This document shows positions 37,891 to 46,897 of a DNA stretch of 64,000 bases, one piece after another. A program made the translations under genes and the position numbers. The first letter of the stretch is position 1. Each line of letters opens with the position of its first letter. The stretch comes from Paenalicyclobacillus macrosporangiidus (lineage in GTDB: Bacteria > Bacillota > Bacilli > Alicyclobacillales > Alicyclobacillaceae): the NCBI RefSeq assembly GCF_900116805.1, contig NZ_FPBV01000001.1:248001-312000 (forward strand), in the 5' to 3' direction. The notes under the pieces were generated by a model. That model had not been told where the DNA came from and searched no databases. It was given only the letters and a program-made list of their open reading frames with translations.

Positions 37891-40032
37891 ATGAGGCCAG
37901 CGAGGACAGCCACTCCCGCGGCGGGGGCAGGCTTGCTGGACGGGCTCAATCCCGAGCAGCGGCAGGCGGTGACGACCGTCGAAGGCCCGCTCCTGGTGGT
38001 TGCGGGCGCGGGCAGCGGGAAGACAAGCGTGTTGACCCGGCGGATCGCCTATCTCCTGCAGGTGCATCAGGTTCCCGTGCATCACGTGCTCGCCATCACG
38101 TTCACCAACAAGGCGGCGCGCGAGATGAAGGACCGCATCCGGGCGCTGGTCGGCCGGCAGGCGGACGACCTGTGGATGGGCACGTTCCACAGCGTGTGCG
38201 TGAAGATCCTGCGCCGGGAGGCGGAAGGAATTGGATTCACCCCGGCGTTCACCATCCTCGACGCCGATGATCAAAAGAACGCCATTCAACAGGCGATGCT
38301 CGACCTCAACCTGGACCTCAAGAAATTCGACGCGGGCGCCATCCAAGCCGCCATCTCCCGGTGGAAAAACGAACTGCGCGGCCCGGACCAGCTCCGTGCA
38401 AAAGACATCAAGCGCCTCGGCGACCAGGTGGCCGCGCAGGTGTACCAACTGTATCAGAAGCGCCTGTTCGCCGCCAACGCGATGGACTTCGACGATCTCA
38501 TCGGCCACACGGTGCATCTGCTCGAATCCCGGGCCGATGTGCGGGAGCGTTACCAAGACAAGTTCCGCTACATCCACGTGGACGAGTACCAGGACACCAA
38601 CCACGCCCAGTACCGGCTGGTCCGGCTGCTCGCCGGCAAGCACCGCAACCTGTGCGTCGTCGGAGACTCCGACCAGGCCATTTACGCCTGGCGCGGCGCC
38701 GATATCACGAATATCCTCCACTTCGAGCGGGATTATCCGGACTGCACGACCATCACCCTCGAGACCAATTACCGGTCCACCGAGATCATCCTCGAGGCGG
38801 CCAACGAGGTGATCCGCCACAACACGCGCCGCAAGGAGAAGAATTTGCGCAGCGTCCGCGGCCGCGGGGAGCCCATCCGCGTGACGGCGTTGACCGACGG
38901 CGAGGACGAGGCCCGCTACGTGGCGGATCAGATCCGCATGCACGTGGAAGCGGGCGGCCGCTACGGGGACTGCGCGGTGCTCTACCGGGCCAACGCCCAA
39001 TCCCGGTTGATAGAGGAAGCGTTGATGCAGCAGGCCATCCCGTACACCATCGTCGGGGGCCTGACGTTCTACGACCGCCGCGAGATCAAAGATGTCATGG
39101 CGTACCTGCGGGTGCTCGCCAATCCAAAGGATGAGATCTCGCTGTTGCGCATCATCAACACGCCCAAGCGCGGCTTGGGGGAACAGACCGTGGGCAAGCT
39201 GTTGGAGTTCGCCCACGGGGAGGGGTTGACCCTGTTCGATGCCCTCGGCCGGGCGCGAGAAGCGGGCGTGGGCGACAAGGCCGCAGACGCCGCCGAACAG
39301 TTCCACGCCATGATGGAGGAGCTGATGGCGTGGATGGAAGGCATGCCGGTCAGCGAGTTTCTGGCCGAGGTGCTGCACGCGACCGGCTACCGGCGCATGT
39401 ACGCGGAGAGCCCCAAGAAGGAGGACCAGCAGCGGCTGGAGAACATCGACGAGCTGTTCAGCGTGACGAAATCCTTCGATCGCCGCCGGCAGGGCAGCCT
39501 GTTGGAGTTCCTGGCGGAGGTGGCGCTGCTGAGCGAGGTCGACAAGGAGAAGGGAAAGCCTGAGAACGCGGTGCGGTTGATGACCCTGCACGCGGCGAAG
39601 GGGCTGGAGTTCCCGGTGGTGTTCATGATCGGCATGGAGGAAGGCGTCTTCCCGCACGCCCGTTCGATGGACGATGAGATGGGCGTCGAGGAGGAGCGGA
39701 ACCTGTGCTACGTCGGCATCACCCGGGCGCAGGACGTGCTGCACATGACGTACTGTACGGAGCGCACGCTGTACGGGCAGGTGGCGGTACGCGAACCGTC
39801 GCGATTCTTGGCGGAGCTGCCGGCGACGCACATCGTGCATCAGTCCCTGACGGCCGCCGAGCTGTACACGTGGAAGCCGGGGGATCGGGTGCGCCATGCC
39901 CAGTTCGGCGAAGGCATCGTGACGGCGGTGTGGCCGGCCTCCGACGGCGGGGAGGAGGAGCTCGAGGTGATGTTCCACCCGTCCGTGGGGATGAAGCGGT
40001 TCCCCAAACGGTATGCGAAGCCCGCCGGATGA
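37891..40032 (+). CDS. pcrA: DNA helicase PcrA (UvrD/Rep superfamily 1A)
   Basis: PcrA is the essential 3'-5' helicase of Gram-positive bacteria, active in repair and rolling-circle replication. The 713-residue protein has Walker A G-A-G-S-G-K44-T, T-F-T-N-K-A-A-R-E-M (Ia), D-E-Y-Q-D-T-N (II), G-D-S-D-Q-A-I-Y-A-W-R-G-A (III), N-Y-R-S-T (IV), T-L-H-A-A-K-G-L-E-F (V) and V-G-I-T-R-A (VI), plus a C-terminal Tudor-like RNA-polymerase-binding tail (W-K-P-G-D-R-V-R-H-A-Q-F-G-E-G). ATG 37891 follows GAGAGGAG; the longer frame from 37816 has no support. No ligA or pcrB neighbour follows, unlike the common Bacillus order. Confidence 0.95.
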   Translation: MRPARTATPAAGAGLLDGLNPEQRQAVTTVEGPLLVVAGAGSGKTSVLTRRIAYLLQVHQVPVHHVLAITFTNKAAREMKDRIRALVGRQADDLWMGTFHSVCVKILRREAEGIGFTPAFTILDADDQKNAIQQAMLDLNLDLKKFDAGAIQAAISRWKNELRGPDQLRAKDIKRLGDQVAAQVYQLYQKRLFAANAMDFDDLIGHTVHLLESRADVRERYQDKFRYIHVDEYQDTNHAQYRLVRLLAGKHRNLCVVGDSDQAIYAWRGADITNILHFERDYPDCTTITLETNYRSTEIILEAANEVIRHNTRRKEKNLRSVRGRGEPIRVTALTDGEDEARYVADQIRMHVEAGGRYGDCAVLYRANAQSRLIEEALMQQAIPYTIVGGLTFYDRREIKDVMAYLRVLANPKDEISLLRIINTPKRGLGEQTVGKLLEFAHGEGLTLFDALGRAREAGVGDKAADAAEQFHAMMEELMAWMEGMPVSEFLAEVLHATGYRRMYAESPKKEDQQRLENIDELFSVTKSFDRRRQGSLLEFLAEVALLSEVDKEKGKPENAVRLMTLHAAKGLEFPVVFMIGMEEGVFPHARSMDDEMGVEEERNLCYVGITRAQDVLHMTYCTERTLYGQVAVREPSRFLAELPATHIVHQSLTAAELYTWKPGDRVRHAQFGEGIVTAVWPASDGGEEELEVMFHPSVGMKRFPKRYAKPAG

Positions 40033-40134
40033 CGGGATACGGGATTGGTCAGCCGCCAGGGAAGATGTTAGAATAGGACAGACACGACGGTTCGTGACCA
40101 TGGCCTCGGGGCCCGGGTGCAGGAGGAAGATGGG

Positions 40135-40731
40135 GTGCGCTGGATTTGGATTGTTGTCGTCATCCTGGTGTTGGCGGGCTTGTACATCTGGATGTACAGG
40201 TATGCCCGGAAGCGGCAAGAGGCGTTTGACGCCCAGTACGAGGCGGCCAAGGAGCGGCGCGAGGTGTTCGTGTTGCACAAGCGCATCGTGCGCGAGCGCC
40301 CGCAGTCCGGTTGGCTGAAGTTTGCCCGTTTCAAGACCTACCAGGTGGTGGGGCGGGTCAATGTCTCGCAGTCGTTGCGGGGCATCCAGATGAGCCGCAT
40401 GCAGACGGTGACCTTTCAGACGACCAAGTCGGAGTATGACAAGATTCAACCGAACCACAAGTACAAGATGGATATCGCCGGCAACTACATCGGTTACGTG
40501 CTGGCACCGCCGCCTGTGAAGGAGAACAAGAAGGACCGCACCAAGGCGAAGGAGAAGGGGACCGACAAAGGGGCTGCCAAGAGCAAAAAGACTTCAGCGG
40601 CGAGCCAGGGCGGACCAGGCGGCCGGGGCTTGCGGGGCGGCCAGGAGAATGCCGCGGAGGCAAAGGGCCGCCTGCGCCGTCTGGTGCGCCTGGGCCGGCG
40701 CGGCAAGGACGGAGACACCGATCACTCATAG
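40135..40731 (+). CDS. Uncharacterised single-pass membrane protein with basic tail
   Basis: The 198-residue protein starts with a membrane helix (W-I-W-I-V-V-V-I-L-V-L-A-G-L-Y-I-W-M) at residues 3-20, followed by a charged helix, a central domain with several strands (about residues 55-125) and a long Lys/Arg/Gly/Ala-rich disordered tail from about residue 130. GTG 40135 is chosen because AGGAGG (40121-40126) lies eight bases before it. No family was recognised. The basic tail might bind nucleic acid or membrane phosphate groups. It follows pcrA by about 100 bases. Confidence 0.65.
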   Translation: MRWIWIVVVILVLAGLYIWMYRYARKRQEAFDAQYEAAKERREVFVLHKRIVRERPQSGWLKFARFKTYQVVGRVNVSQSLRGIQMSRMQTVTFQTTKSEYDKIQPNHKYKMDIAGNYIGYVLAPPPVKENKKDRTKAKEKGTDKGAAKSKKTSAASQGGPGGRGLRGGQENAAEAKGRLRRLVRLGRRGKDGDTDHS

Positions 40732-40757
40732 AGATCACAGGACATACAGATCACGGG

Positions 40758-40783
40758 GCGGCCGCCGATGTCAGGGCGGCCGC
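40758..40783. terminator. Hairpin after the basic-tail membrane protein gene
   Basis: GCGGCCGCC (40758-40766) pairs with GGCGGCCGC (40775-40783), shortly after the stop, followed only by TTCC. It is a GC-rich terminator candidate without a T-run. Confidence 0.4.
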
Positions 40784-40887
40784 TTCCGGTAAGGCGTGCT
40801 GCCGGCGCACCTCGGCATGGCAACCGCCCGCACGCGCGCATAAGCTGTGGTGAACATCTCGGTGTTTGACAGAGGAGGTTCACGCAG

Positions 40888-41592
40888 ATGCGGGCAAAGG
40901 GAAAGGGACGCACCCGGGGCCGTCCGGCAGTTCGCGTTTCAGCGGAGTTCGCGTCCGGGCCGGCGCAGCGCGCCGGCGGTGCAGGCGCCAGGACCGGGCG
41001 ACGGAAGACCGGCAAGCGGCGGACGCATGGTGCGCGCCCCGGCAAACCGGCGGAGGTGCTGTTGACGTTTCGGGCGCGAGAGCCTGGCGACGACGCGTTC
41101 ATCCTGCAGTTGACGGAAGCGGAGTTGGACGATGTGCATCAACAGTCGTTCGGGGTGCCGTTTCCGAGGGAGCAGTTTCTCGCGTATCTGAGGTCCGGCG
41201 CGCCCACCGTGGTGGTGGAGAGAGACGGAAAACCCATTGGGTATTACTCGTATCTCATCGCGCCGGATGGAAAGATGCACGTCAGCGCCATGGTGATTGA
41301 CCCGGCCCATCAATCCGAAGGCATCGGCACACGGGTGATGCAGCACATGGAGGACGAGGCCAGGGCGCACGGCGTGCATACAATGGAGGTCTTCGTGCAG
41401 GCCAACAATGAGAAGAGCCTGGCCTTCACGCGCAAGTTGGGCTTCGTGGAGCGATTTCGGGTCGCGCCCCACTCCATCTGTTTTCAAAAGCCGGTGGCGG
41501 GCGTGGCCGGGCCGGAGGGCCCCGCACCGGGGACGGGGGTGCAGCCGGCTCAACAGGTTCCCGGCATACCGCTGGGTGTCCCGCCCATGTGA
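40888..41592 (+). CDS. GNAT family N-acetyltransferase
   Basis: The 234-residue protein has an Arg/Gly/Lys-rich disordered N-terminus of about 55 residues, then a GNAT domain: E-R-D-G-K-P-I-G-Y-Y-S-Y strand, the acetyl-CoA-binding motif A-M-V-I-D-P-A-H-Q-S-E-G-I-G-T-R-V near residue 132, and N-N-E-K-S-L-A-F-T-R-K-L-G-F near residue 172. Its Pro/Gly-rich C-terminal tail is unstructured. The ribosome site AGAGGAGG lies farther upstream (40871-40878, spacing nine). The acceptor substrate is unknown. Confidence 0.85.
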   Translation: MRAKGKGRTRGRPAVRVSAEFASGPAQRAGGAGARTGRRKTGKRRTHGARPGKPAEVLLTFRAREPGDDAFILQLTEAELDDVHQQSFGVPFPREQFLAYLRSGAPTVVVERDGKPIGYYSYLIAPDGKMHVSAMVIDPAHQSEGIGTRVMQHMEDEARAHGVHTMEVFVQANNEKSLAFTRKLGFVERFRVAPHSICFQKPVAGVAGPEGPAPGTGVQPAQQVPGIPLGVPPM

Positions 41593-41598
41593 AAGGGA

Positions 41599-41627
41599 GG
41601 CGGCCGTACGGCGCGTGTGCGGCCGCC
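41599..41627 (+). terminator. GC-rich hairpin after the GNAT gene
   Basis: GGCGGCCG (41599-41606) pairs with CGGCCGCC (41620-41627) seven bases after the stop, followed by TTCC. Confidence 0.4.
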
Positions 41628-41702
41628 TTCCGGGTGCCGCCTGGTGGACAAGGGCCGGAACCGGGAGGATCAGCGAACGACGGGTTCGGGGGGAACGTGC
41701 AC

Positions 41703-42266
41703 ATGGCGTCGACGGAGGACAAGCCTCGTTGTCGGTGGGTGACCGACGAACAGTTGGCGCGGTATCACGACGAGGAGTGGGGCCACCCGCCGCAATCGGA
41801 TGCGGGATGGTTCGAATTCGTCGTCCTCGAGACCTTTCAAGCGGGGTTGAGCTGGCGGACCGTCTTGCACAAACGGGAGGCCTTCCGTCGCGCTTTCGCA
41901 GGCTTTGAGCCCGGCTCCGTCGCCCGTTTCACGGACGACGACGTCCGCCGGTTGCTGTCCGACCCCGGCATCATCCGCAACCGCAAGAAGATTGAAGCGG
42001 CGGTGGAAAACGCCCGCATCGCGCTGCAGTTGGCGGAAGCGCACGGGTCGCTTGCGAGGTTCTTTCACGGGCTGGCGTCCTGTCCGGACCCCCTGCGCGT
42101 CTTGCAGGAGACCTTCCGGTTCGTCGGCCGTACGACGGCGGAGAGCATCGCCTTTGCCACCGGTCTCCTCGCCCCGCCCCACGATCCGGGGTGCTGGAAG
42201 GCTGACGCGGAGCGTGCGCAGGCGGGAGGTGCGCCAGGGTCAGGGACCGGCTCCGCCTCCGTTTGA
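41703..42266 (+). CDS. tag: DNA-3-methyladenine glycosylase I
   Basis: The enzyme removes 3-methyladenine from alkylated DNA. The 187-residue protein has R-C-R-W-V near residue 9, Y-H-D-E-E-W-G near residue 21 with the active-site Glu, F-E-F-V-V-L-E-T-F-Q-A-G-L-S-W near residue 38, and L-H-K-R-E-A-F-R-R-A-F. Conserved zinc ligands of the family (an N-terminal Cys and His, here C10 and H22) are present. The C-terminus diverges into a Gly/Ala-rich tail. ATG 41703 follows GGGGGGAAC; its last 27 bases overlap the convergent coiled-coil gene. Confidence 0.9.
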   Translation: MASTEDKPRCRWVTDEQLARYHDEEWGHPPQSDAGWFEFVVLETFQAGLSWRTVLHKREAFRRAFAGFEPGSVARFTDDDVRRLLSDPGIIRNRKKIEAAVENARIALQLAEAHGSLARFFHGLASCPDPLRVLQETFRFVGRTTAESIAFATGLLAPPHDPGCWKADAERAQAGGAPGSGTGSASV

Positions 42267-42839
42267 CGCGCCGGGGCTCGGTACGGTGGGGCCGAGCGGG
42301 GGGAGGTTCCGCGCGGTTTCTTGGGGATTCGGCCGGTAGCTCTCGCCCGTCCGGCTTGGGCGATTGCCCACGCGCTGCAGCAGGTCGTTCAGTTGCGCCT
42401 GCAGCTCGGCGTGCATCCGGGTGAGTTGTTGGTGAGTGGCCTCCAACTGCGCCAACTTTTCCTGGGTCTCGTGCAGCTCCTGCAACACTTTCGCATAAGC
42501 GGCCGACGCGCCGGGCGCGGGTGAGTTCCCGGAGCGCGCCGAAGCGGGGGATTTGCGCCGGACGGACCCGCGCGGCCGTGCGGATGCCGTGGACGCAGCC
42601 GGCGCGGGCCGGACGGGCGGCCGGTCATGGGAGCCGGCGGTCGGGCGGTTCGCCGTACGGTGGGTGAATTCCCGCGCCGGTGGCCCGGAGACGCCCCCGG
42701 CGTCGCGCGCAGCTTCGCCCGCCCCGCCGCGGGCATCCGGCGGCGGGGCCGCACGCCGCTGCGCTTGCGTCGCCCGGACCGCCTGGTTGTAGGCTTTGAC
42801 AATCATCGGGATCCACTTGAAACGGTCTAACCCGGGCAT
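42240..42839 (-). CDS. Uncharacterised protein with C-terminal coiled coil, 199 residues
   Basis: The protein has a short N-terminal motif (F-K-W-I-P-M-I-V-K-A-Y-N-Q-A-V), a Pro/Ala/Arg-rich disordered middle (about residues 28-108), a clear heptad-like helix (Y-A-K-V-L-Q-E-L-H-E-T-Q-E-K-L-A-Q-L-E-A) at about residues 113-158, and a polar tail. No signal peptide or family was recognised. GGGGAG lies upstream of the start. The gene ends inside the convergent tag gene. Its layout (short N-terminal helix, Pro-rich middle) resembles the gene at 49806 in style only. Confidence 0.6.
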   Translation of the reverse strand: MPGLDRFKWIPMIVKAYNQAVRATQAQRRAAPPPDARGGAGEAARDAGGVSGPPAREFTHRTANRPTAGSHDRPPVRPAPAASTASARPRGSVRRKSPASARSGNSPAPGASAAYAKVLQELHETQEKLAQLEATHQQLTRMHAELQAQLNDLLQRVGNRPSRTGESYRPNPQETARNLPPLGPTVPSPGASNGGGAGP

Positions 42840-43039
42840 TCCTCGGTCCTCCCCGTCCGTGGGGTGCTGGCGTATTATTGTATGGAACGGCGGGCGAGGG
42901 CGGCTGGGCGATGGTCAGAGTCGGCAGGTGCACGAGGGTGTGGACGCCGGTCCTCCTGCAGCCGTTCGGGAAGAGGGAACGCCCGCCGCTTGTCAAGAAT
43001 CGCATGGATTCTGTAACATAAAGGGCGGAGGGATCTGCG

Positions 43040-43270
43040 ATGTCGGTTGAGGATCGAATTCAGGAGGCGCTGGCGGGCATCCGGGACGCCATTCAGATGG
43101 ATGGCGGGGATGTGGAGTTTGTGTCGTATGACGACGAGACCAAGACCGTCTACGTCTCTTTGACGGGGAGCTGTGTCGGGTGTCCTGCGAGCGTGCTGAC
43201 GCTGAAGATGGGCGTGGAACGGGCCATCAAAGCGCAGGTCCCGGAGGTGGAGAACGTCGAGGCCTACTGA
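43040..43270 (+). CDS. NifU-like iron-sulfur scaffold protein (Nfu type)
   Basis: The 76-residue protein is a stand-alone NifU C-terminal domain, which carries a labile 4Fe-4S cluster to target enzymes. It has the N-terminal helix, the block G-G-D-V-E-F-V near residue 22 and the cluster motif C45-V-G-C48-P-A-S near the middle, then L-K-M-G-V-E-R-A-I-K. The size equals that of short Nfu/YutI proteins of Bacillales. It is monocistronic with a strong terminator downstream. Confidence 0.93.
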   Translation: MSVEDRIQEALAGIRDAIQMDGGDVEFVSYDDETKTVYVSLTGSCVGCPASVLTLKMGVERAIKAQVPEVENVEAY

Positions 43271-43310
43271 ACCTGTGCCCATCCGGGTTCATCTTGTGAG
43301 CGGTTTCCAG

Positions 43311-43338
43311 CGCGGCCGGGTGTTCGGCCGCGTTTTTT
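43311..43338 (+). terminator. Intrinsic terminator of the nfu gene
   Basis: CGCGGCCG (43311-43318) pairs with CGGCCGCG (43325-43332), followed by six Ts (43333-43338). Confidence 0.92.
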
Positions 43339-43540
43339 GTCGCACCCGACATGGGCGTTCGTGCTGACGCACGACCTGCTCCGTTTGTGCTACGCAAGAC
43401 ACTTCGCGAAACGCCCATGCAACGGGTGAAGGAGTGGGGCGGAGCGGAGCGACTTGCGCAGCGGAAGCGGAGCGCCGCCCTCCACCCCGCAGGTTGGCAG
43501 CAGGGGCGGATGGCGATGCTGAAGGGTGGAGGGATGGATC

Positions 43541-44503
43541 ATGGAGGTCGCCGTGCAGGGAGACGCGTTGGTGGTGACGGTGCCGGCGGAGATGGCCGGG
43601 GCGCCGTGCCGCGAGGTGTTGCGCGCTCTGTCGCTGCCGGAGGGATTCATCCGCCGCCTGTTCCAGGACGGCGCCGTCCGCGTCGGCCGTGCAGCCGCGC
43701 ATCCGGACGATTCGCTGGTCCCCGGACAACGGGTGCGCATCGCCGGGGGCGTGGAGGAAGACGAGCCGCTGTTGGAGCGCATCCCCGAGGGGGCGTCGGG
43801 CTGGCCGCCCGTCGAGGTGCTGTTCGAAGACGACCATCAGCTTGTCGTCCATAAGCCCGCTGGCGTTCTGGTGCACCCCGGCGGGCCGGAGGATTCGGAC
43901 ACCATGGCGCACCGCGTGGCGTGGTATCTGCAGTGGCAGGGGTTGCGCCGGCGGGCGCGTCATGTGCACCGGCTTGATCGCGATACCACCGGCGCGCTGG
44001 TCTACGCCAAGCACGCCTACGCGGCGCGGGCGTTGGATCAGCAACTGGCGGACGGGGCCCTCACGCGGGTGTACTGGGCGCTCGCGGCGGGGCGCTTGGT
44101 CCCGGACAGCGGCGTGATTGACGCGCCCATCGGACGGGACCGCCATGTGGCCGGCCGGTACCGTGTCTCGCCTGGCGGGAAGCCGGCGCGTACCGAATAC
44201 GCCACCCTCGTCGCGGTCCGTCAGGCGAACGGCTGGGTGTCCCTGGTGGAGTGCCGCCTGGACAGCGGCCGCACGCACCAGATCCGCGTCCACCTGGCCA
44301 GCCGTGGCTGCCCGGTGGTCGGGGACGTGTTGTACGGGGGCGGACCGGGGGCGGGCGCGATTCGGTGGCCGGGCGGGCACGCGCTGCACGCCAGATGGGT
44401 GGCGTTCCATCACCTGTATAGCGGCCGCCGTATTGAAGTGGAGGCGCCGCTGCCGGAGGCGTTTGCGACGGTTTTGGAACGGCTGGAGCTGTGGCCGCGA
44501 TGA
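43541..44503 (+). CDS. RluA-family 23S rRNA pseudouridine synthase
   Basis: The 320-residue enzyme isomerises specific uridines in rRNA or other RNA. The catalytic motif is H-R-L-D146-R-D-T-T-G-A-L; other signatures are V-V-H-K-P-A-G-V-L-V-H near residue 105 and R-L-D-S-G-R-T-H-Q-I-R-V-H near residue 243. The first 85 residues form an S4-like RNA-binding part. The exact RluA/RluD/YjbO-type target site cannot be assigned by eye. ATG 43541 follows GGTGGAGGGA; the stop overlaps the next gene (ATGA). Confidence 0.92.
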   Translation: MEVAVQGDALVVTVPAEMAGAPCREVLRALSLPEGFIRRLFQDGAVRVGRAAAHPDDSLVPGQRVRIAGGVEEDEPLLERIPEGASGWPPVEVLFEDDHQLVVHKPAGVLVHPGGPEDSDTMAHRVAWYLQWQGLRRRARHVHRLDRDTTGALVYAKHAYAARALDQQLADGALTRVYWALAAGRLVPDSGVIDAPIGRDRHVAGRYRVSPGGKPARTEYATLVAVRQANGWVSLVECRLDSGRTHQIRVHLASRGCPVVGDVLYGGGPGAGAIRWPGGHALHARWVAFHHLYSGRRIEVEAPLPEAFATVLERLELWPR

Positions 44504-45384
44504 AACCGGGGAGGCGGAAGGGACTCGCCGGGGGCGTGCGGGCGGCGTGGGGCTTCCTGTGGGACTTGGCGATGTCCGTGGCCAGGCACGACATCGCCTC
44601 CTTGGCCGCGGTGATCTCGTTTTACGCCTTTTTCTCCCTGTTTCCTCTTCTGCTCCTGATCATCTACGCGGTGTCGCGCCTGGTGCCGGACGCGCAGATG
44701 GCCCAACTGCTGATGTCGATGTTGCATCCGTATTTCCCGGCGCTGGAAGAGGAGAAAGAGGTGATAGAGGTCAACATCGGGTGGCTGTCGGCGGCGGGCC
44801 CGCGCGTGGGGGTGTTGAGCGCCATCACCCTCCTGTGGTCGGCGACCAGCGGTTTCATCGCCGTGCAGCAGGCCATGGATGTCATCTGGGAGTCCCCGCA
44901 GCGTTCGTTCCTGGCGCGCCGGTGGATTGCCTTCCTCATGCTGTGCGTATTGCTGCTCCTCGGCCTGGGGTCGGCGCTGGTCATGACCGTATACCCGGCC
45001 ACACACCGGTTTGTCACAGACAATCCCGCGCTCGCGGTGCCGCTGCACGTCCTGCACGGCCTGTCGCGGGTGGTGTTCCCGCTGTCGCTGTTCCTCGGCT
45101 TCTTGGTGTCGTACCGCTATCTGCCCTCCCGAAAGCCGCCGTGGGTCGCGCTCGTGCCGGGCGCCCTGACGGCGACCATTCTGCTCGACAAGGGGCGCCA
45201 ATTGTTCCTTTGGTACGCGGGCCTGGCCATCGGTCGCTATCAATTGGTGTACGGGACCCTGACCGCCGTGATGCTGTTCTTGTTGTGGTTGTACATCGGC
45301 AGCATCGTGACGCTCTTCGGGGTCGAGGTGGCCGCGGCCATCGACCGCGCGCTGGAAGACGAGGGCGGCGGAGAAACGGCGTAA
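44500..45384 (+). CDS. YihY/BrkB-family inner membrane protein
   Basis: The 294-residue protein has six predicted membrane segments and the family pattern A-A-V-I-S-F-Y-A-F-F-S-L-F-P-L-L-L near residue 37, followed by S-A-I-T-L-L-W-S-A-T-S-G-F near residue 108 and the late Y-G-T-L-T-A-V-M-L-F-L-L-W-L-Y near residue 250. The family has no settled function despite its old label of ribonuclease BN. ATG 44500 overlaps the pseudouridine synthase stop by four bases, showing coupling. Confidence 0.88.
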   Translation: MKPGRRKGLAGGVRAAWGFLWDLAMSVARHDIASLAAVISFYAFFSLFPLLLLIIYAVSRLVPDAQMAQLLMSMLHPYFPALEEEKEVIEVNIGWLSAAGPRVGVLSAITLLWSATSGFIAVQQAMDVIWESPQRSFLARRWIAFLMLCVLLLLGLGSALVMTVYPATHRFVTDNPALAVPLHVLHGLSRVVFPLSLFLGFLVSYRYLPSRKPPWVALVPGALTATILLDKGRQLFLWYAGLAIGRYQLVYGTLTAVMLFLLWLYIGSIVTLFGVEVAAAIDRALEDEGGGETA

Positions 45385-45478
45385 AGGAGCACGCGGAGCG
45401 CTTGGCCGCCCGTCCTCGGCCCACACCGCCCGCAGGGCGCCGGCACGCCGGTTTACAAGCGTACGGCGTGTTGGCAAG

Positions 45479-46801
45479 ATGGGAGTGTTGCCCGGCGGCG
45501 TGCGTCGGGTCTCGGCTGAGGTCGACAGGGCGGTGAACGGGTTGCGCGTGCAGTGGGACAACGAGCGGTTGAGCATCGCCAACGGCAGCTTCGCGTCCAT
45601 CAGCATGAATATCGTGAACGGCTTTGTGGCGATGTATCTGCTCGACAGCCTGCACGCCACCGACGCGGAGATGGGGTTGCTTAACTCGCTGCCTTCGCTC
45701 GTCAACCTGTTTGCGATGTTGGCCGCCGCCCTCGCATTGACGCGCGTGCGGAGCAAGAAGCGCTTCTGCGTCGCGGCGACCACCGTGTCCCGCACGTTTT
45801 ACGTCTGGATGGCCCTGGTGCCCTGGCTGCCTCTCGCGCATCCAGCGCTGTGGGTGGTGTGGCTGGTGGCGCTGACCCGGGTGCCGCAATCGTTCGGGGA
45901 TCTGTCGTGGCAAGCCCTCATGGGCGACCTGATAGCGCCCGAGCGCCGCTCCGCGTTTTTCAGCGAACGGTACCGGGTGCTGACCATTGTCGGGCTGGTG
46001 GCGACGTTCGCCACCGGATGGGTGCTGCAGCAGTTCGACAAGCATTGGGCTTTGCCGTACCAGATTGCGTTTCTGTCGACGGTCTTCTTTTCCATCCTCG
46101 AAATCTGGCTGCTGATGCGCCACGACGAATCCAAGGCGGAAGGGCTCGCCGAGGGCGGGGCCGTACCGGTTCGGCTGTTCGATCGCGCGGGACTCACGGC
46201 CCTGCGCCGGGATCGCCGCTACTGGCTCGTGGCCGGGGCGATGCTCCTGTTCAACTTTGGGTGGCAACTGTCCTGGCCACTGTTCAACATCTATCAGATC
46301 TCGACCGCGCACGCGCCGGCTTTTTGGCTCGGACTGTTCACAGTGTTCAACCAGTTGAGCCAGGTTCTCACCTATCGCTGGTGGGGGAGGATGGCCGAAA
46401 AACACGGCAACGGGCGGATGATGGCGCTGGCCGCGCTGGGGATGGCCTCGGCGCCCGCCCTGACCATCGTCTCGACCAACCTGTACTACCTGTGCGCCAT
46501 CAACGTCTTGACCGGCATCCCCCTGGCGGGGGCCAATTTGCTGTTGTTCAACTACCTGCTGGAAGTCAGTCCGCCGCAACGCCGCACCACTTGCATCGCG
46601 GTGTACAACGTGCTGCTCGCGGTGGTCGGTTTCGCCGCCCCCGAGTTCGGCATCTACTTGCTCGGACAGGCCGGGATGACCGCCGGCATGCTCACCTCGA
46701 CCCTCCTGCGCGGCGTCTCCGGCCTCGCGTTGTGGTGGGTGGCGGTGCACCTGGCATCCCCGGTGTCCCGCCCGGTGTCGTCCGTGCCCCACGGCTCCTG
46801 A
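45479..46801 (+). CDS. Major facilitator superfamily transporter
   Basis: The 440-residue protein has about ten to twelve membrane segments starting at residue 35. The loop between segments 2 and 3 (L-T-R-V-R-S-K-K-R) resembles the MFS motif A position. The substrate is unknown. The start ATG 45479 is not preceded by a strong ribosome site; a later GTG/ATG is possible, but the soluble N-terminal 30 residues are plausible. No regulator is adjacent. Confidence 0.8.
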   Translation: MGVLPGGVRRVSAEVDRAVNGLRVQWDNERLSIANGSFASISMNIVNGFVAMYLLDSLHATDAEMGLLNSLPSLVNLFAMLAAALALTRVRSKKRFCVAATTVSRTFYVWMALVPWLPLAHPALWVVWLVALTRVPQSFGDLSWQALMGDLIAPERRSAFFSERYRVLTIVGLVATFATGWVLQQFDKHWALPYQIAFLSTVFFSILEIWLLMRHDESKAEGLAEGGAVPVRLFDRAGLTALRRDRRYWLVAGAMLLFNFGWQLSWPLFNIYQISTAHAPAFWLGLFTVFNQLSQVLTYRWWGRMAEKHGNGRMMALAALGMASAPALTIVSTNLYYLCAINVLTGIPLAGANLLLFNYLLEVSPPQRRTTCIAVYNVLLAVVGFAAPEFGIYLLGQAGMTAGMLTSTLLRGVSGLALWWVAVHLASPVSRPVSSVPHGS

Positions 46802-46897
46802 CCGTACGTGTCTCGCGCCGCGCGGCGCCGGAGGATAACCGGGATGGCCGCAGGGCGCAGCGCCGGACCCTCTCCGTACGCCGCCGGCCCACGTCTC

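Noticed and set aside
37843-40458. Minus-strand ORF of 871 residues opposite pcrA
   Set aside because: It is the antisense shadow of the helicase, with no motifs and no ribosome site.
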